The translations under genes and the position numbers were made by a program. From Platanthera guangdongensis (lineage: Eukaryota > Streptophyta > Magnoliopsida > Asparagales > Orchidaceae), in the NCBI GenBank assembly GCA_039583875.1, contig CM077162.1, positions 112,932,589-112,996,588 on the forward strand: DNA of 64,000 bases, read 5' to 3'. A model generated the notes under the pieces. The model saw nothing but the letters and a program-made list of their open reading frames with translations. It was not told where the DNA came from and made no database searches. Positions 43,311 to 55,167 of the stretch are shown piece after piece (the first letter of the stretch is position 1; every line of letters starts with the position of its first letter).

Positions 43311-43511
43311 ATGGCCGCCCAGGAGAATGTCCCCCCGAACTCCGCTTCTAAGAAGCGCGCCGCGTACGACATCGTCGGCTCCCCCCTCAAGCGCCACCGT
43401 TGCCCACTCACCGAGCTTCCCCTTCTCTTCAACATCGCACAGAAGCAGCAGCCATTAATCAGGTGGAGGCCGTCGTCAGCGAAGGAAGAAAAAATCGGTC
43501 GACGATGGTGA
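43311..43511 (+). CDS. Conserved 66-codon frame of B LTR, copy 1
   Basis: ATG in a strong context (tctccATGGcc), 26 bp after an aaaccctagg telo-box-like element. The product starts MAAQENVPP and contains KKRA and [10 protein letters not shown]. The frame is kept over the whole 66 codons in the 3' LTR copy (55168-55368) despite substitutions. It overlaps the eL27 ATG by 7 bases in another frame. I do not recognise it; the KKR..PL.ELP.LFN pattern is vaguely like cyclin N-termini, which is speculation. Confidence 0.4.
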   Translation: MAAQENVPPNSASKKRAAYDIVGSPLKRHRCPLTELPLLFNIAQKQQPLIRWRPSSAKEEKIGRRW

Positions 43512-43806
43512 AGTTTCTAAAGCTCGGTAAGGTCGTCATTGTCCTCAACGGGCGATTTGCCGGCCGGAAGGCGGTCATAGTCCGGTCATTCGACGAGGGC
43601 ACGCGAGATCGCCCGTACGGCCATTGCCTCGTCGCCGGCATCGCCAAGTACCCGAAGAAGGTCATTCGCAAGGATTCTGCGAAGAAGATGGAGAAGAAAT
43701 CGAGGGTGAAGGCCTTCCTCGAGCTCGTCAATTACACCCACATCATGCCCACTTGATACACCCTCGACGTTGTTTTGGAGGACGTCGTCACAGTTGATTC
43801 ACTACA
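43505..43806 (+). pseudogene. RPL27: Captured ribosomal protein eL27 (RPL27), copy 1, cut by C
   Basis: The frame starts [19 protein letters not shown] and has the eL27 signature [17 protein letters not shown] and [18 protein letters not shown] at 43754-43756 replaces the conserved Arg after MPT. The reading then continues YTLDVVLEDVVTVDSL in frame until Sirevirus C interrupts at 43807. There is no intron. eL27 is a 60S large-subunit protein of about 135 residues. Because it lies inside an LTR, the copy is duplicated with the element and is not a host locus. Confidence 0.93.
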
Positions 43807-45431
43807 TGAAAGTCCGCCTAGTGTCGGCTATGTGCACCTATGGGGGGGGGATAGGTGACGTGTGGTTCTTTTGCGGAATTTACAGATGTACCTGCACAAT
43901 AAAAAACAACAGACACAGCACACAGAATACACAGCAAATATATAGTGGTTCCCCGACTTGGGTACATCCACTTTCCCCTTCGACCTATCTCCCCAACAAG
44001 GGACGACTCGGTCACTTCACCAACGGGATTGAAATCCAATCCCTGCACTAACGGAAGGAGCCCTTCCACACGTGAAAGTCAACACTCCCACAAACTGGGT
44101 TGCACCCAACCCTTACAACACGGAACAAAGGTTCCTTTACAACAAAAGTAAATATGGAATGTATATGAAATACAAACTTCTTTCGGAGACTACGGTGTTC
44201 CTCTTCGTTCGACGACGTGTTCTCGAGGTCGATGAGGAGTCTACAACCTTGGTCTCTCTTGGAGAGGATCTCCCGAAACCGGCGGCGGCAATCCGAGCGG
44301 CGGCTTGGGTCGGAGTTGGCGGCGACGAAGGTGCGCAGCTGCAGTGCTTTGAGATCCAAACTTCTTTGCGAAGCAAACTAGGTCTACCAACGGTTACTCT
44401 AGGATCGGTCGTCTCGATCGATTCGGACGGGGAAGTTTTCCCGGTCAACAAATCGAGAGACAAGAGATCTCTGGATAGACACGTGAGACGCAAGCTTTGC
44501 TAAGCTTCTGTCACCGGAGATCGGGAAGGAGAACGATCGGCAGCGGCGACGTATTAGCCCGAGCGCGACGGCGGCGGCGGAGAAGAGAGATCGCGCTTTT
44601 AGGGTTTTTTTGTGCTCGGGTTTTCTCGTATCCTCTGATCAAAAAATACCTATGTATAAATACTGTAGGATTCTCAAATATGACCGTTTGTGGGACCCAC
44701 AAATGAAATCCCCAAATCCGGTTCAAACAAATCCAGAAGCAGAATCCGGTTCAGCAGCATTCTGAGAAAACGCCAAGTAAAAATCGGCGAGAATCGCAGA
44801 CGATTCTCGACGAATCGGCGAGAATCACCAAGTGATTCTCGACGATTCGTCGAGAATCGTTTGTGATTCTCGTCGAATCACTTGTTGATTCTCAACGAAT
44901 TTTACTTTGTATCCATGGGCTGCTAGACCACTGGTTCGGCGGGAATTACAAGTGATTCTCGCTGAATCTTACTTGGCACCATTTTGAGATGGCCAGAAGG
45001 AGTCGGCGAGAATCACTGACGATTCTCGACGATTCGACGAGAATCACTTAGTGATTCTCGCCGATTCGGCGAGAATCACTTGGTGATTCTCGTCGAATTT
45101 GCCTTGGACGATTTTTCGTATTCCACCTAGGAGCTGCTCCTTGATCCTCCATGCTCCTTGTCTTCTCTTGCTTATGAGCGGCCCTGTACTTGAAAGTAAG
45201 TGCACTCCAATAGAGAGAGTACACATAGGCCAACACACTGATCTGCTCAACGAGGGATTACGTCGTGCAGACCCGTGTATATTGACCTACTGCACCCTGA
45301 CATTGGTGTGCACTTAGCGTGGAGAGACTGCAAGTACAACTTGAAAAAGTTTATCAAATACATAGTCTATTGACCTTAGCTTGTCCAGGGGCTTCTTCAA
45401 ATCAGGTACATTGTGGATACAATACCCAACA
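43807..45431 (-). repeat. Sirevirus C 3' LTR
   Basis: Starts tgaaagtccg and ends cccaaca. Contains a gtggttccccgacttgggta block also found, inverted, in the LTR of Sirevirus I, and the palindrome array at 44780-45110. By eye it differs from the 672 bp retained in the right LTR at about 9 sites. Confidence 0.93.
44780..45110. repeat. Array of GATTCTCG inverted motifs in C LTR
   Basis: At least a dozen occurrences of gattctcg(a/t/c)cga or its complement tcg(a/g)cgagaatc, alternating in orientation with short spacers such as accaagt. Many adjacent pairs form perfect hairpins. Sireviruses are known for palindromic motifs in their LTRs. Confidence 0.92.
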
Positions 45432-45446
45432 ATCTCCCCCTATTTG
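45432..45446 (-). other. Polypurine tract of C
   Basis: The minus strand reads CAAATAGGGGGAGAT directly before the 3' LTR. Confidence 0.9.
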
Positions 45447-45731
45447 AAGAAGCCTAAACCCTACAAGCTAAGGTGAATAGAGCAAATGAAAAGGAAAGCA
45501 ACTGAAAGCCATAAACTTAACATCATTAAGTGGAGACATCCCTTACCAATACCGAGTGCTTGGGAGCAAGCTGGAGCCACCTTAGCCTTGACCCCGAGAG
45601 GGTTATCTCCCCCTTTCCGGCTTCGGCAAATCGGGGGTCAGTAACCTTTGGCCCTTAGCTCCCCCTCAGTTCTTGCAGCTGTACTCACGCTGGAGTTCCC
45701 GGCTCCCCCTCAGCTTATGCCTCTGTGGTCT
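45447..45731 (-). other. C spacer between pol stop and polypurine tract
   Basis: About 285 bp, noncoding, with repeated ccccct-rich words. There is no envelope-like frame, which some Sireviruses carry. Confidence 0.7.
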
Positions 45732-48700
45732 TCATTCTTCATAATTGAGCATCCCCAATTCTGTCTTGAAAAGATTGAACTTTGCCTCGTCTAGGGGCTT
45801 TGTGAATATATCAGCAATCTGCTTGTCCGTGGGGACATAACAGAGAGAGATATCCTTGTTCTCCACGTGCTCCCGAATGAAGTGGTAGCGTACTTCAATA
45901 TGCTTCGTTCTGCTGTGCGACACCGGATTGTTGGCAATGGCAATTGCACTGGAGGAGTCGCAGTACATTGGAACTTCCTTGAACTGAAGGTTGTAGTCGG
46001 CCAACTTATTTCGGATCCAAAGGAGTTGTGCGCAACAGCTTCCTGCTGAGATATACTCTGACTCGGCTGTGGAGGTTGCAACACAATTTTGTTTCTTGCT
46101 GTTCCATGAGATAAGCCTCCTGCCGAGGAATTGACACGTCCCGGAGGTGCTTTTCCTGTCATCCCTGCTCCCTGCAAAATCAGCATCTGAAAAGCCTATT
46201 AGCTCGACATCATTGTTCCTCGGGTACCACAAGCCAAGATTAGGAGTACCTTTAAGGTATCTTAGAATTCGCTTTGCAGCGACATAGTGAGATTCCTTAG
46301 TGTTCACCTGATATCGGGCACATACGCATGTGGAGAACATAATATCCGGTCTACTGTCAGTAAGGTAGAGCAGGGATCCAATGATGCTTCTGTATTTGGT
46401 TTCATCGAAAGGTTTACCTTTCTCATCCTTATCCAGAGACATGGTGGATCCCATTGGAGTCCTCATAGAGGTTGCACTCTCCATACCGAATTTCTTAAGG
46501 AGTTCATTTGTGAACTTCGTCTGAGAGATGAAGATTCCATCCTCAGACTGTTTCACTTGAAGGCCTAAGAAATACTTGAGCTCTCCCATACTGCTCATTT
46601 CAAACTTTCCTTGCATGAGTTTAGAAAACTTTTTGCAAAGATTGTTGTCTGTTGAGCCGAATATTATGTCATCGACATAGATTTGCACCAGCAAAATCTT
46701 GCCTTTGACTTCCCGGAGAAACAATGTTTTATCTATTTTACCTCTGGAGAACTTGTTCTCAAGAAGAAAACTAGATAAAGTCTCATACCAAGCTCGTGGA
46801 GCTTGTTTCAACCCATATAAAGCCTTATTAAGAAAATAAACGTGATTGGGATAAGTAGGGTCGACAAAACCTGGGGGTTGAGCGACGTATACTTCCTCTT
46901 TCAGGTCTCCGTTCAGGAATGCCGATTTCACATCCATTTGGTAGACAGTGAATCCTTTGTGTGAAGCATATGCCAGGAACAACCGGATTGCCTCGAGCCT
47001 TGCGACTGGTGCGAAGGTTTGGTCGAAGTCAATCCCTTCCTCCTGTCTGTAACCTTGAGCCACCAGCCTGGCCTTGTTCTTTATGATGACACCATGTTCA
47101 TCCAGCTTGTTTCTGAAAATCCACTTCATGCCAATGACATTCTGCTTGTATGGTCTGGGAACCAGCGTCCAAACCTTGCAACGTTCGAATTGATGTAGTT
47201 CCTCTTGCATGGCCAGAATCCATGCCGCATCCTTGTTCGCCTCGTCGAACTTCTTTGGCTCTACCTGTGACAGGAAGCTGAGATGCAATACTTCGTTAGT
47301 TGTACCTCTTCGAGTTCTGACGCCTACACGAGGATCTCCGATGATCTGTTCTCTAGGATGATCCCTCACGTGACGGAGCTCTAGAAGTCTGGCGTCTGGA
47401 GCTTCAGCTACTTCTTGTGCTTCTCTTTCTTCTAAAAGATTTGTTCCATCTTGATCTTCAACATTTTCAGTTGACGTGGAGGTGGAAACTTTGATGTACT
47501 TGGGTGCGTCATCTTTAGGGGTCTCATCCAGATTCAGCTGGTCAAGTCTAGCACCTGCATCTTCAAGAAGACTACTGGAAGAATTGCAGTTAAGCAAACT
47601 TCCTTCATCAAATACAACATTTATTGATTCTTCTACCACTAGGGTTTTCTTATTGAAGACCCTATATGCCCGACTATGGGAACTATAGCCCATAAATATG
47701 CCTTCGAAGCATTTTTCACCGAATTTAGTACGCGGGTACTTCCCATTATTCAGTACATAGCATCTGCAACCAAAAATCCTCAAGTAGGACATGGTTGGTT
47801 TCCTGCCTTTCAGTAGCTCGTAGGGCGTCTTACGATGATGTTTGTTGATCAAAGCTCGATTGTGTACATGACATGCCGTATTGACACCCTCTGCCCAGAA
47901 GTATTCCGGGAGAGAAGCATCTTTCAACATGGTCGTGCAGGCTTCAATGAGTGTTCTATTTCTCCTCTCCGCAACTCCATTTTGCTGAGGAGTGCGTGGG
48001 GAGGAAAACTCATGAAAGATACCTTGTTCTTCACAAAATTCTGTCATAGCACCAGACTCGAATTCTGTTCCATGGTCACTTCGGATTTTGACCACGGAGC
48101 AGTTAAATTCGTTCTGAACCTGCTTGACAAAATTAGTGAAGATGTCAAAAGTATCTGACTTTCGTTTCAAAAAGAACACCCATGTAAACCGTGAGTGATC
48201 ATCAACTATCACTAGCGTATATGACTTGCCTCCAAGCTATGAACTTGCATTGGCCAAACAAGTCCATATGTAGCAGGTAAAGACATCGGGAAGAGTCTTT
48301 GTCTGTAATGCTCTTAAAGGTAGCCCGTGTCTGTTTGCCCATCTGGCATGCATGACAGGGGCTATCCTTGATGCACTTGATACTGGGAGCATCTCTTACC
48401 AAATTCTTAGAAAATAGCATACTAATTGTCTTATAATTAATATGTGCCAATCTCTTGTGCCAATGTTCGCAAAGAGAAGCACTGCCTGTTGCCACAAGGC
48501 ATACGGGGGTAGATGAATCTATACTAAGAAAATCTAAGCAGAAGATATTTCTGCTCCTAATGCCTGATAATACCGTCTCAGAGGAGGTACGTGAAATTAT
48601 CAGACATTTATCCTTGCAGAACTTAACGTCATAACCTTTATCACATAACTGACTTACACTGATCAGGTTATGATTTAACCCTTCAACATAAGCCACGTCG

Positions 48701-48897
48701 GTGATAGAGATTATACCGTTGGAAATCATACCATAACCTCTGGTGACTCCTCGATCTGACCCTCCAAAGATGACTTTGGGTCCATTTTCGACTGGAGTGT
48801 AATCACGCAGCAGGTTTCTTGTCCCGGTCATATGCCGGGAGCATCCACTGTCCAAATACCAGATTGGCATTTTGGTGGCCTTTGGACATTCCTGCAA
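45732..48897 (-). pseudogene. Sirevirus C pol, one frameshift in integrase
   Basis: The frame from 48897 encodes protease (WYLDSGCSRHMTG) and the pre-integrase zinc region (HWHKRLAH, CHACQMGKQ) and enters integrase (LHMDLFG). Two single-base losses near 48235-48260 shift it. The second frame (48212-45732, 826 codons) carries the rest of integrase ([25 protein letters not shown]), RT ([25 protein letters not shown]) and RNase H ([24 protein letters not shown]), ending at 45732. All catalytic boxes are present, so a small number of indels separates it from an intact pol. Confidence 0.95.
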
Positions 48898-48904
48898 AAC
48901 AAAA

Positions 48905-50002
48905 TTAATTTGCCTTAGGAACCCAATCGAACTTGGGTCCTAGATTCCTGGTTAGCACACTCCCCCTCGGTTGGTTAACCCTACGAGTGGTCGGTCTCGC
49001 ATTGTTAACATGGGGAGTCTCGTAGTTCCTTGGATTAAACCAACAATCCACGGCAAAGTGACTGACTCTGCCACAGCACCAACAGTCGAACCTGTTGTAT
49101 CTCTTCCGAGGCTCCTGCCTTACCCTGGGAACAACGGGTACAGCTGGGGCCTTGGATCTGGAGGTGGAGGCCTCATGGTGACGGCAGTCACATGACTTTG
49201 TCACCTTCTGAATAACAGGCTTGACTTTTGGCGCCTGCTTTCCATTATGGCCGCTAGAGAACGGACCATAACTTCCTATGTGGATCTCCTCATAAGGTGC
49301 CTTGAGGGCACTCTCACCAAAGTTCCGGGGGAAGTTCCAACCGTCATACCGGCTATTAGGCTTTGCAACCGAGGGCCGGAAATGATGCCCAAATGTTGAC
49401 TCAAAGTCATGTTGGTTGCAAGGAAAGCCAGGCTTTCTGAACGCAACAGGACTAAGAGGAGCCTTCCCCTTTTCATCAGCAGAGGCCTTCTTGGCGGCCT
49501 TATTCTTCTTCTGGTTCTTGTTCCTCCTAGATGAAGAACCAGATGCCCCAATATGCCCCAAGCCAGCTCCTTTGGCCTGAGCAGAGAAGGTGTCGACGAC
49601 TGGAAGCACTGTTTTTGGCATAGAGAAGCTCTGTACGATCTTCCTTTCTGCCGCAAGTAGTTCTTCCAATTTGTTGACTTCCTCCTGCTTGAGATCAAGG
49701 AGCTTCAAGGACTCTGAGTGCTTTGAAGTTAGGTCAAGGTGCTCCTGTCTGAGAGAGATCAAGCTAGTGACCTCTTCCCTTAGGGATACACACTCACCCT
49801 TAAGGAATTTTACTTCCTTCTTCTCAGCCTTCAGTCTCTTGCGGCACTCATCGAAAGTGTTGAGCAGAAGCTCATACTTTTCGAGGAGTTCAGCTTCGCG
49901 GGCCGAAGGGCCATCCTCAGGTTCATCATCCTGAGACTCAGGATCAGAGTCGGAGTCGGAGAGGGGGTGTGAGCTTTTACCTTCCCAGTAAATGGGGGGC
50001 AT
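48905..50002 (-). pseudogene. Sirevirus C gag C-terminal part, coiled coil and second knuckle
   Basis: 365-codon frame, shifted by one relative to the gag start. It has an acidic Ser/Asp segment, a heptad-rich coiled coil (about residues 35-120, for example EVNKLEELLAAERK), a Lys-rich segment and a second knuckle CWCCGRVSHFAVDC near residue 313. It stops at 48905, just before the pol frame. An extended coiled-coil gag is typical of Sireviruses. Confidence 0.88.
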
Positions 50003-51210
50003 TCTCCTTCTGAGTCCGAGCGACCCACCAGCCCGAAGTAGGCTTCCTCATCATCACTGGAGTCTGAGGAGTCAGACTCACTTAGTGTCTTTGGTCTTCT
50101 AGCGATGTAGCTCCGCTCCTTCTTATCTCTGGAGGATTTGAGCTCCTCTCCTTTCCCTTTATCTCTTTTGCTTTGATGGCAGTCGGCCACGACGTGACCT
50201 GGCTTATTGCATCCAAAACAAATGATATCAGAAGAACGATGTTTGTTAGGTTTAGATGCATACCTGTCAGAAGAGTAGTTTTTCTTCTGATGTCTGGAAG
50301 AGGAGCCGTCCCTTTTTCTTTGATTCCTCATCTTGAGGAATTTCTTGAACTCTCGAGTGATGAGGGAGAAATCCTCTTCCGACAGTTCTGAGCTGGAGGA
50401 GCATGGATCGGAGTCCTCCTCTTCTTCCTTATTTCTGGCACGGTATGACACCGCACCCTTCCCTTTTCTGGAGTGACTGGCTTTTAGGGCCACAGTATTT
50501 TCTTTAGCAGCAGTCTTCTCTGCTTCTTCCTATGCCTTCCTGGTGTTCAGCTGAAGTTCATAGGACATCAGCTTCCCGAACAGGATTTGTGGATCAGTTT
50601 CTGCTAGTCTGCCAAATTCTCTGATGGCGCAGATCTTTGTGTCCCATTCCTTAGTAAGGGACCTAAGGAATTTGTCATTGAGTTCACCATTGGTGAACAC
50701 TCTTCCATAGCCCTTGAGGGCGTTGACAATCTTCAGGAAGTTCTCGTATGTGACTCCGATCTCTTCCTTAGGCCCTTGCCGGAAGGCCTCATACTTCTGG
50801 TTCAGGAGGGATCTCCGATCATCCCTTACTTCATCTGTGCCCTCCATTAGAATGATCAGACACTGCCATATCTCCTGAGCTATCCTGCAGTTGCTGAAGT
50901 TTTGCATCATCGAGTCATCAACTGCACTGACCAGGATGTTTCGTGCCTTCATGTCAAGGCCCACTAGGACCATCTCATCCTTATCCATTTCAGAGAGTGT
51001 CTTCGGCACTTTCTTGGTGGGATCAATGGTGGAGGCCTTAGTGGGGACATAAGGTCCCTCCAGCACGATCATGAACAGTCGAGGGTCCACTGCTTCCATG
51101 TAGAACCTGATTCTTTCCTTCCAGATAGGAAAGTTGAGTCTGTTGCACACTGGGATCTTGCCGGAGTACTTGAGCCCGTCCATAGTAGATGTATGTCTCC
51201 TTGTTGACAC
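49831..51210 (-). pseudogene. Sirevirus C gag N-terminal part, one nonsense codon
   Basis: ATG at 51210 (MSTRRHTSTMDGLKYSGK) lies 51 bp after the primer site. The copia gag helical domain runs to LNTRKA, where TAG at 50530-50532 stands for a probable Gln codon. The same frame continues with the knuckle CFGCNKPGHVVADC near 50200 and an acidic Ser-rich segment, then shifts near 50000 into the frame ending at 48905. Confidence 0.92.
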
Positions 51211-51260
51211 TAGTGGCAGGATTCACCTCAAGGTGTTAGCCTTTTTGTTGAGGAACCTGG

Positions 51261-51271
51261 CTCTGATACCA
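51261..51271 (-). other. Primer-binding site of C
   Basis: The minus strand reads TGGTATCAGAG two bases inside the LTR, complementary to initiator-Met tRNA. Confidence 0.95.
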
Positions 51272-51273
51272 CT

Positions 51274-51945
51274 TGAAAGTCCGCCTAGTGTCGGCTATGT
51301 GCACCTATGGGGGGGGGGGATAGGTGACGTGTGGTTCTTTTGCGGAATTTACAGATGTACCTGCACAATAAAAACAACAGACACAGCACACAGAATACAC
51401 AACAAATATATAGTGGTTCCCCGACTTGGGTACATCCACTTTCCCCCTTCGACCTATCTCCCCAACAAGGGACGACTCGGTCACTGCACCAACGGGATTG
51501 AAATCCAATCCCTGCACTAACGGAAGGAGCCCTTCCACACGTGAAAGTCAACACTCCCACAAACTGGGTTGCACCCAACCCTTACAACACGGAACAAAGG
51601 TTCCTTTACAACAAAAGTAAATATGGAATGTATATGAAATACAAACTTCTTTCGGAGACTACGGTGTTCCTCTTCGTTCGACGACGTGTTCTCGAGGTCG
51701 ATGAGGAGTCTACAACCTTGGTCTCTCTTGGAGAGGATCTCCCGAAACCGGCGGCGGCAATCCGAGCGGCGGCTTGGGTCGGAGTTGGCGGCGACGAAGG
51801 TGCGCAGCTGCAGTGCTTTGAGATCCAAACTTCTTTGCGAAGCAAACTAGGTCTACCAACGGTCACTCTAGGATCGGTCGTCTCGATCGATTCGGACGTG
51901 GAATTTTTCCCGGTCAACAAATCGAGAGACAAGAGATCTCTGGAT
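51274..51945 (-). repeat. Sirevirus C 5' LTR, truncated
   Basis: Matches 43807-44475 and stops at ctctggat. The outer 950 bp, including the palindrome array, is missing. Confidence 0.93.
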
Positions 51946-52463
51946 GCTCTATGTATGTGTAGTTTTCTTCTTCTGTCTTGGGCGAGTGGTATGCTCGTGA
52001 ACTGCACGCCCCATGGGGACCCCGAGGTAAAGTTACCGGGAAGTCCTTGAGGGCCGCTCTTAGCCTTTTAGGACAACGGAGTTACGTTATTGGCGGCCTA
52101 ATTGGGGCAGCGTGTCGTAGAATTGCTCGGCGAGATTGCGCCATTAGTAGGGCGGGTGAGGAGCATTTTGTATAGACCCGAGGAGGCACCTCTAGTCAGG
52201 AGAGAGTTGGTCTTGAGATTCTCCTTCGAGGTTCCGGTCGGCCAAGAGAGCCCTCCGAAGGTACCTTAGCTCAGCCTTTGGCTTGGGAGGGGAATAGTTT
52301 ACTAGTCTTCTGGGTATGCAGTGGGACCTCCACGCTGAGACCTTGGGTCTGTCCCTTGTGTTCCTAGTCTTGTGCCTAGATTGTTTGCTTGAGGGTAATA
52401 GGTGCGCGGTCACCCGTTCCCCGAGGGTGAACTCCACAGGAGACCGAGATTTTAGTTTCAACA
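51946..52463 (+). mobile_element. Element B 5' LTR, second part
   Basis: Continues the LTR from gctctatgtatgtg to gtttcaaca, matching 56472-56994 of the 3' LTR. The 810 bp expected between it and 43806 are deleted. Confidence 0.9.
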
Positions 52464-52769
52464 TTTTAGTGCGGTGAGTGTGGAGAGTTACCAGCACAGA
52501 AGAACTCAGGTGAACGTCATGGATATATAAGTGGAACCAGGTGACGATCAGGGTCGTGCGCTGACACTTTATGTGTAAGGTCTTCATACCCAGAGTCGGT
52601 CCATCCTATAGATGTTGTTGGAATCCCGTAGCACTCGGGGGTAGGATTTGCACCTATTTGAAGCACTTTTTTCCTTAAGGTATGCAAGTGGTTTCTTATT
52701 CTTAATAAAATCTCTTGATGCGTCAATTCTGTCGCAGTAATTCGTATGAAAGGGTGAAGTGCACTCAGA
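52464..52769 (+). other. Primer-site region and leader of element B
   Basis: Begins ttttagtgcggtgagtgtgg, matching the D leader at all but a few positions for about 55 bp. No gag ATG or coding frame follows. Confidence 0.8.
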
Positions 52770-53580
52770 CCTCAAGCAGATCCCGCTGTCAGGCTCTCAC
52801 CTAGATGGCAGGGCTGGAAGTCACTTGATGGCGTTAGACTTGGACCCCGAGTAGATCCCGCTGTCAGGCTCTCACTTAGCTGGCAGGGCTGGAAGTCACT
52901 CGGTGTCATCCTTAGACCTCGAGCAGATCCTGCTGTCAGGCTCTCACCTAGCTGGCAGGGCTGGAAGTCACTCAATGGCGTTAGCATTGGACCCCGAGCA
53001 GATCCCGTTGTTAGGCTCTCACCTAGCTGGCAGGGCTGGAAGTCACTCGGTGTCATCCTTAGACCTCGAGCAGATCCCACTGTCAGGCTCTCACCTAGCT
53101 GGCAGGGCTGGAAGTCACTCGATGGAGTTAGCCTTGAACCCCGACCAGATCCCACTGTCAGGCTCTCACCTAGCTGGCAGGGCTAGAAGTCACTCGGTGT
53201 CATCCTTAGACCTCAAGCAGATCCCACTGTCAGGCTCTCACCTAGCTGGCAGGGCTGGAAGTCACTCTATAGCATTAGCCTTGGACCTCGAGCAGATCCC
53301 GCTGTCAGGCTCTCACCTAGCTGATAGGGCTGGAAGTCACTCGGTGTCATCCTCAGACCTCAAGTAGATCCCGCTGTCAGGCTCTCACCTAGCTAGCAAG
53401 GCTGGAAGTCACTCGATGACATTAGCCTTGGACTCCGAGCAGATCCCGCCATCAGGCTCTCACTTAGCTGGCGGGGCTGGAAGTCACTCAGTGTAATCCT
53501 TAGACCTCGAGCAGATCCCGCTGTCAGGCTGTCAGCTAGCTGGTAGGGCTGGAAGTCACTCGATGGTATTAGCCTTCGGC
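52770..53580 (+). repeat. B minisatellite, first class, alternating monomers
   Basis: About 11 units of roughly 73 bp with the core cacctagctggcagggctgg. Spacers alternate between a gttagccttggaccccgagc type and a catccttagacctcgagcag type, the same dimeric order as in D but on the opposite strand. Confidence 0.93.
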
Positions 53581-54560
53581 CCCGGGTAGACTCGCTGTTA
53601 GGCTCTCATTAGCTGGCAGGGCTGTAGGCACACCTGGGGGCAAAGGATTAGTTCTTGGAGGTTTTTTCAGGACCCCGAGTACTGCTCGGCCCCGGGTAGA
53701 CTTGCTGTCAGGCTCTCACTAGCTGGCAGGGCTGTAGGCACACCTAGGGGGTAAGAGAGAGAGTTTGGAGTTTGGAGAGAGAGTTTGGATACTTTGTAGG
53801 ACCCTGAGTGATGCTCGGCCCTTGGTAGACCCGCTGCCTAGCTCCTACTAGCTGGCAGGTCCGTTGGCTCGCATGGGGGGTAAGGGACCCCGAGTGCTGC
53901 TCTGCCCCGGGTAGACTCGCTATCAGGCTCTCATTAGCTGGCAGGGCTGTAGGCACACATGGGGGGAAAGGATTGGTTCTTGGAGATTTTTGCAGGACCC
54001 CGAGTGATGCTCGGCCCCGGGTAGACCCGCTGCCTGGCTCCTACTAGCTGGCAGGTCCGTAGGCTCGCCTGGGGGGTAAGGGACCCCGAGTGCTGCTCGG
54101 CCCCGGGTAGACTCGCTGTCAGGCTCTCATTAGCTGGCAGGGTTGTAGGCACACCTGGGGGGAAAGGATTAGTTCTTGGAGATTTTTGCAGGACCCCGAG
54201 TGATGCTCAGCCCCGGGTAGACCCGCTGCCTGACTCCTACTAGTTGGCAGGTCCGTTGGCTCGCCTGGGGGGTAAGGGACCCCGAGTGTTGCTCGGCCCT
54301 GGGTAGACTTGCTGTCAGGCTCTCATTAGCTGGCAGGACTGTAGGCACACCTGGGGGGAAAGGATTGGTTCTTGGAGATTTTTGCAGGACCCCGAGTGAT
54401 GCTCGGCCTCGGGTAGACCCGATGCCTGGCTCCTACTAGCTAGCAGGTCCGTAAGCTCTCCTGGGGGGGTAAGGGACCCCGAGTGCTGCTCGACCCCGGG
54501 TAGACTCGCTGTCAGGCTCTCATTAGCTGGCAGGGGGTAGGCACACCTGGGGGGAAAGGA
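53581..54560 (+). repeat. B minisatellite, second class, about 195-bp higher-order units
   Basis: A dimer of a gcaggtccgtaggctcgcct half and a cagggctgtaggcacacctg half repeats about every 195 bp (gggtagacccgctgcctg near 54019, 54215 and 54411). Related to 780-985 of B1. Confidence 0.9.
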
Positions 54561-54853
54561 TTAGCTCCACGTGTACAAGAGGATACACAATATATGGCTT
54601 TGTTGTTTCACAATGTCATGAGAAATTGTATACTGATTGTAAGAAATAGTATAAGGGCAATTGAATAGTAGGGAGCATTACAAGTATCGAGTGGTTCAAA
54701 AAGATCAAAAGGGGCATGGAGAGATTAGTGATTTAAGTGCAATTTTCAGTTTTTCTCAAACTTTTTTTTTTCGGGTAGGCTCCCACTCGTCAGATACTCG
54801 GGGTTGGATGTTTCTTTCCGAGCTTGTGCCAATCTCAAAAAGAGAGGGGATTG
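54561..54853 (+). other. B tail and polypurine tract
   Basis: About 200 bp of AT-rich unique sequence without a frame, then a block shared with B1 and D (ctcccactcgtcagatactcgg), ending in the tract aaaaagagaggggattg directly before the LTR. Confidence 0.8.
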
Positions 54854-54991
54854 TGTACAACCCCGTATCTGGCCGAGTGGGATCCTCCCCAAGTGGCGGG
54901 CCCGGAGCATGCTCTGAGCGATAAGTGCTCGCACATGCGCGTGGAGTTTTTACATGTGAAGGCTTTAAGTGGATTAATTTTTAATATTATC

Positions 54992-55055
<64 letters not shown>

Positions 55056-55060
55056 GTGTA
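54992..55060. repeat. (TA)n(TG)n microsatellite in B 3' LTR
   Basis: About 11 TA units, then about 20 TG units with one CG interruption; position equivalent to 43103-43202. Confidence 0.97.
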
Positions 55061-55167
55061 TAGAGGGAGGGAAAAAAGAATAAAGAAGGAGAGGGGAAGG
55101 GGCTCGGGAGGGGTAAGATAAAAAAGGGGAGGAGGAAAAACCCTAGGAGCACCACTCCGCCCTCTCC

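Larger units (their letters stand above)
43807..51945 (-). mobile_element. Sirevirus C (Ty1/copia), 5' LTR truncated
   Basis: Minus-strand copia element in the B 5' LTR. The 3' LTR is complete (43807-45431, 1625 bp); the 5' LTR (51274-51945) keeps only its inner 672 bp. A perfect initiator-Met primer site TGGTATCAGAGCC adjoins it. The long gag with coiled coil and a second knuckle, and the palindrome-rich LTR, indicate the Sirevirus lineage. Beyond 51945 the sequence is B LTR, but about 810 bp of it is missing, so one deletion removed the outer part of the C LTR and flanking B sequence, with GAT microhomology at the joint. Confidence 0.93.
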
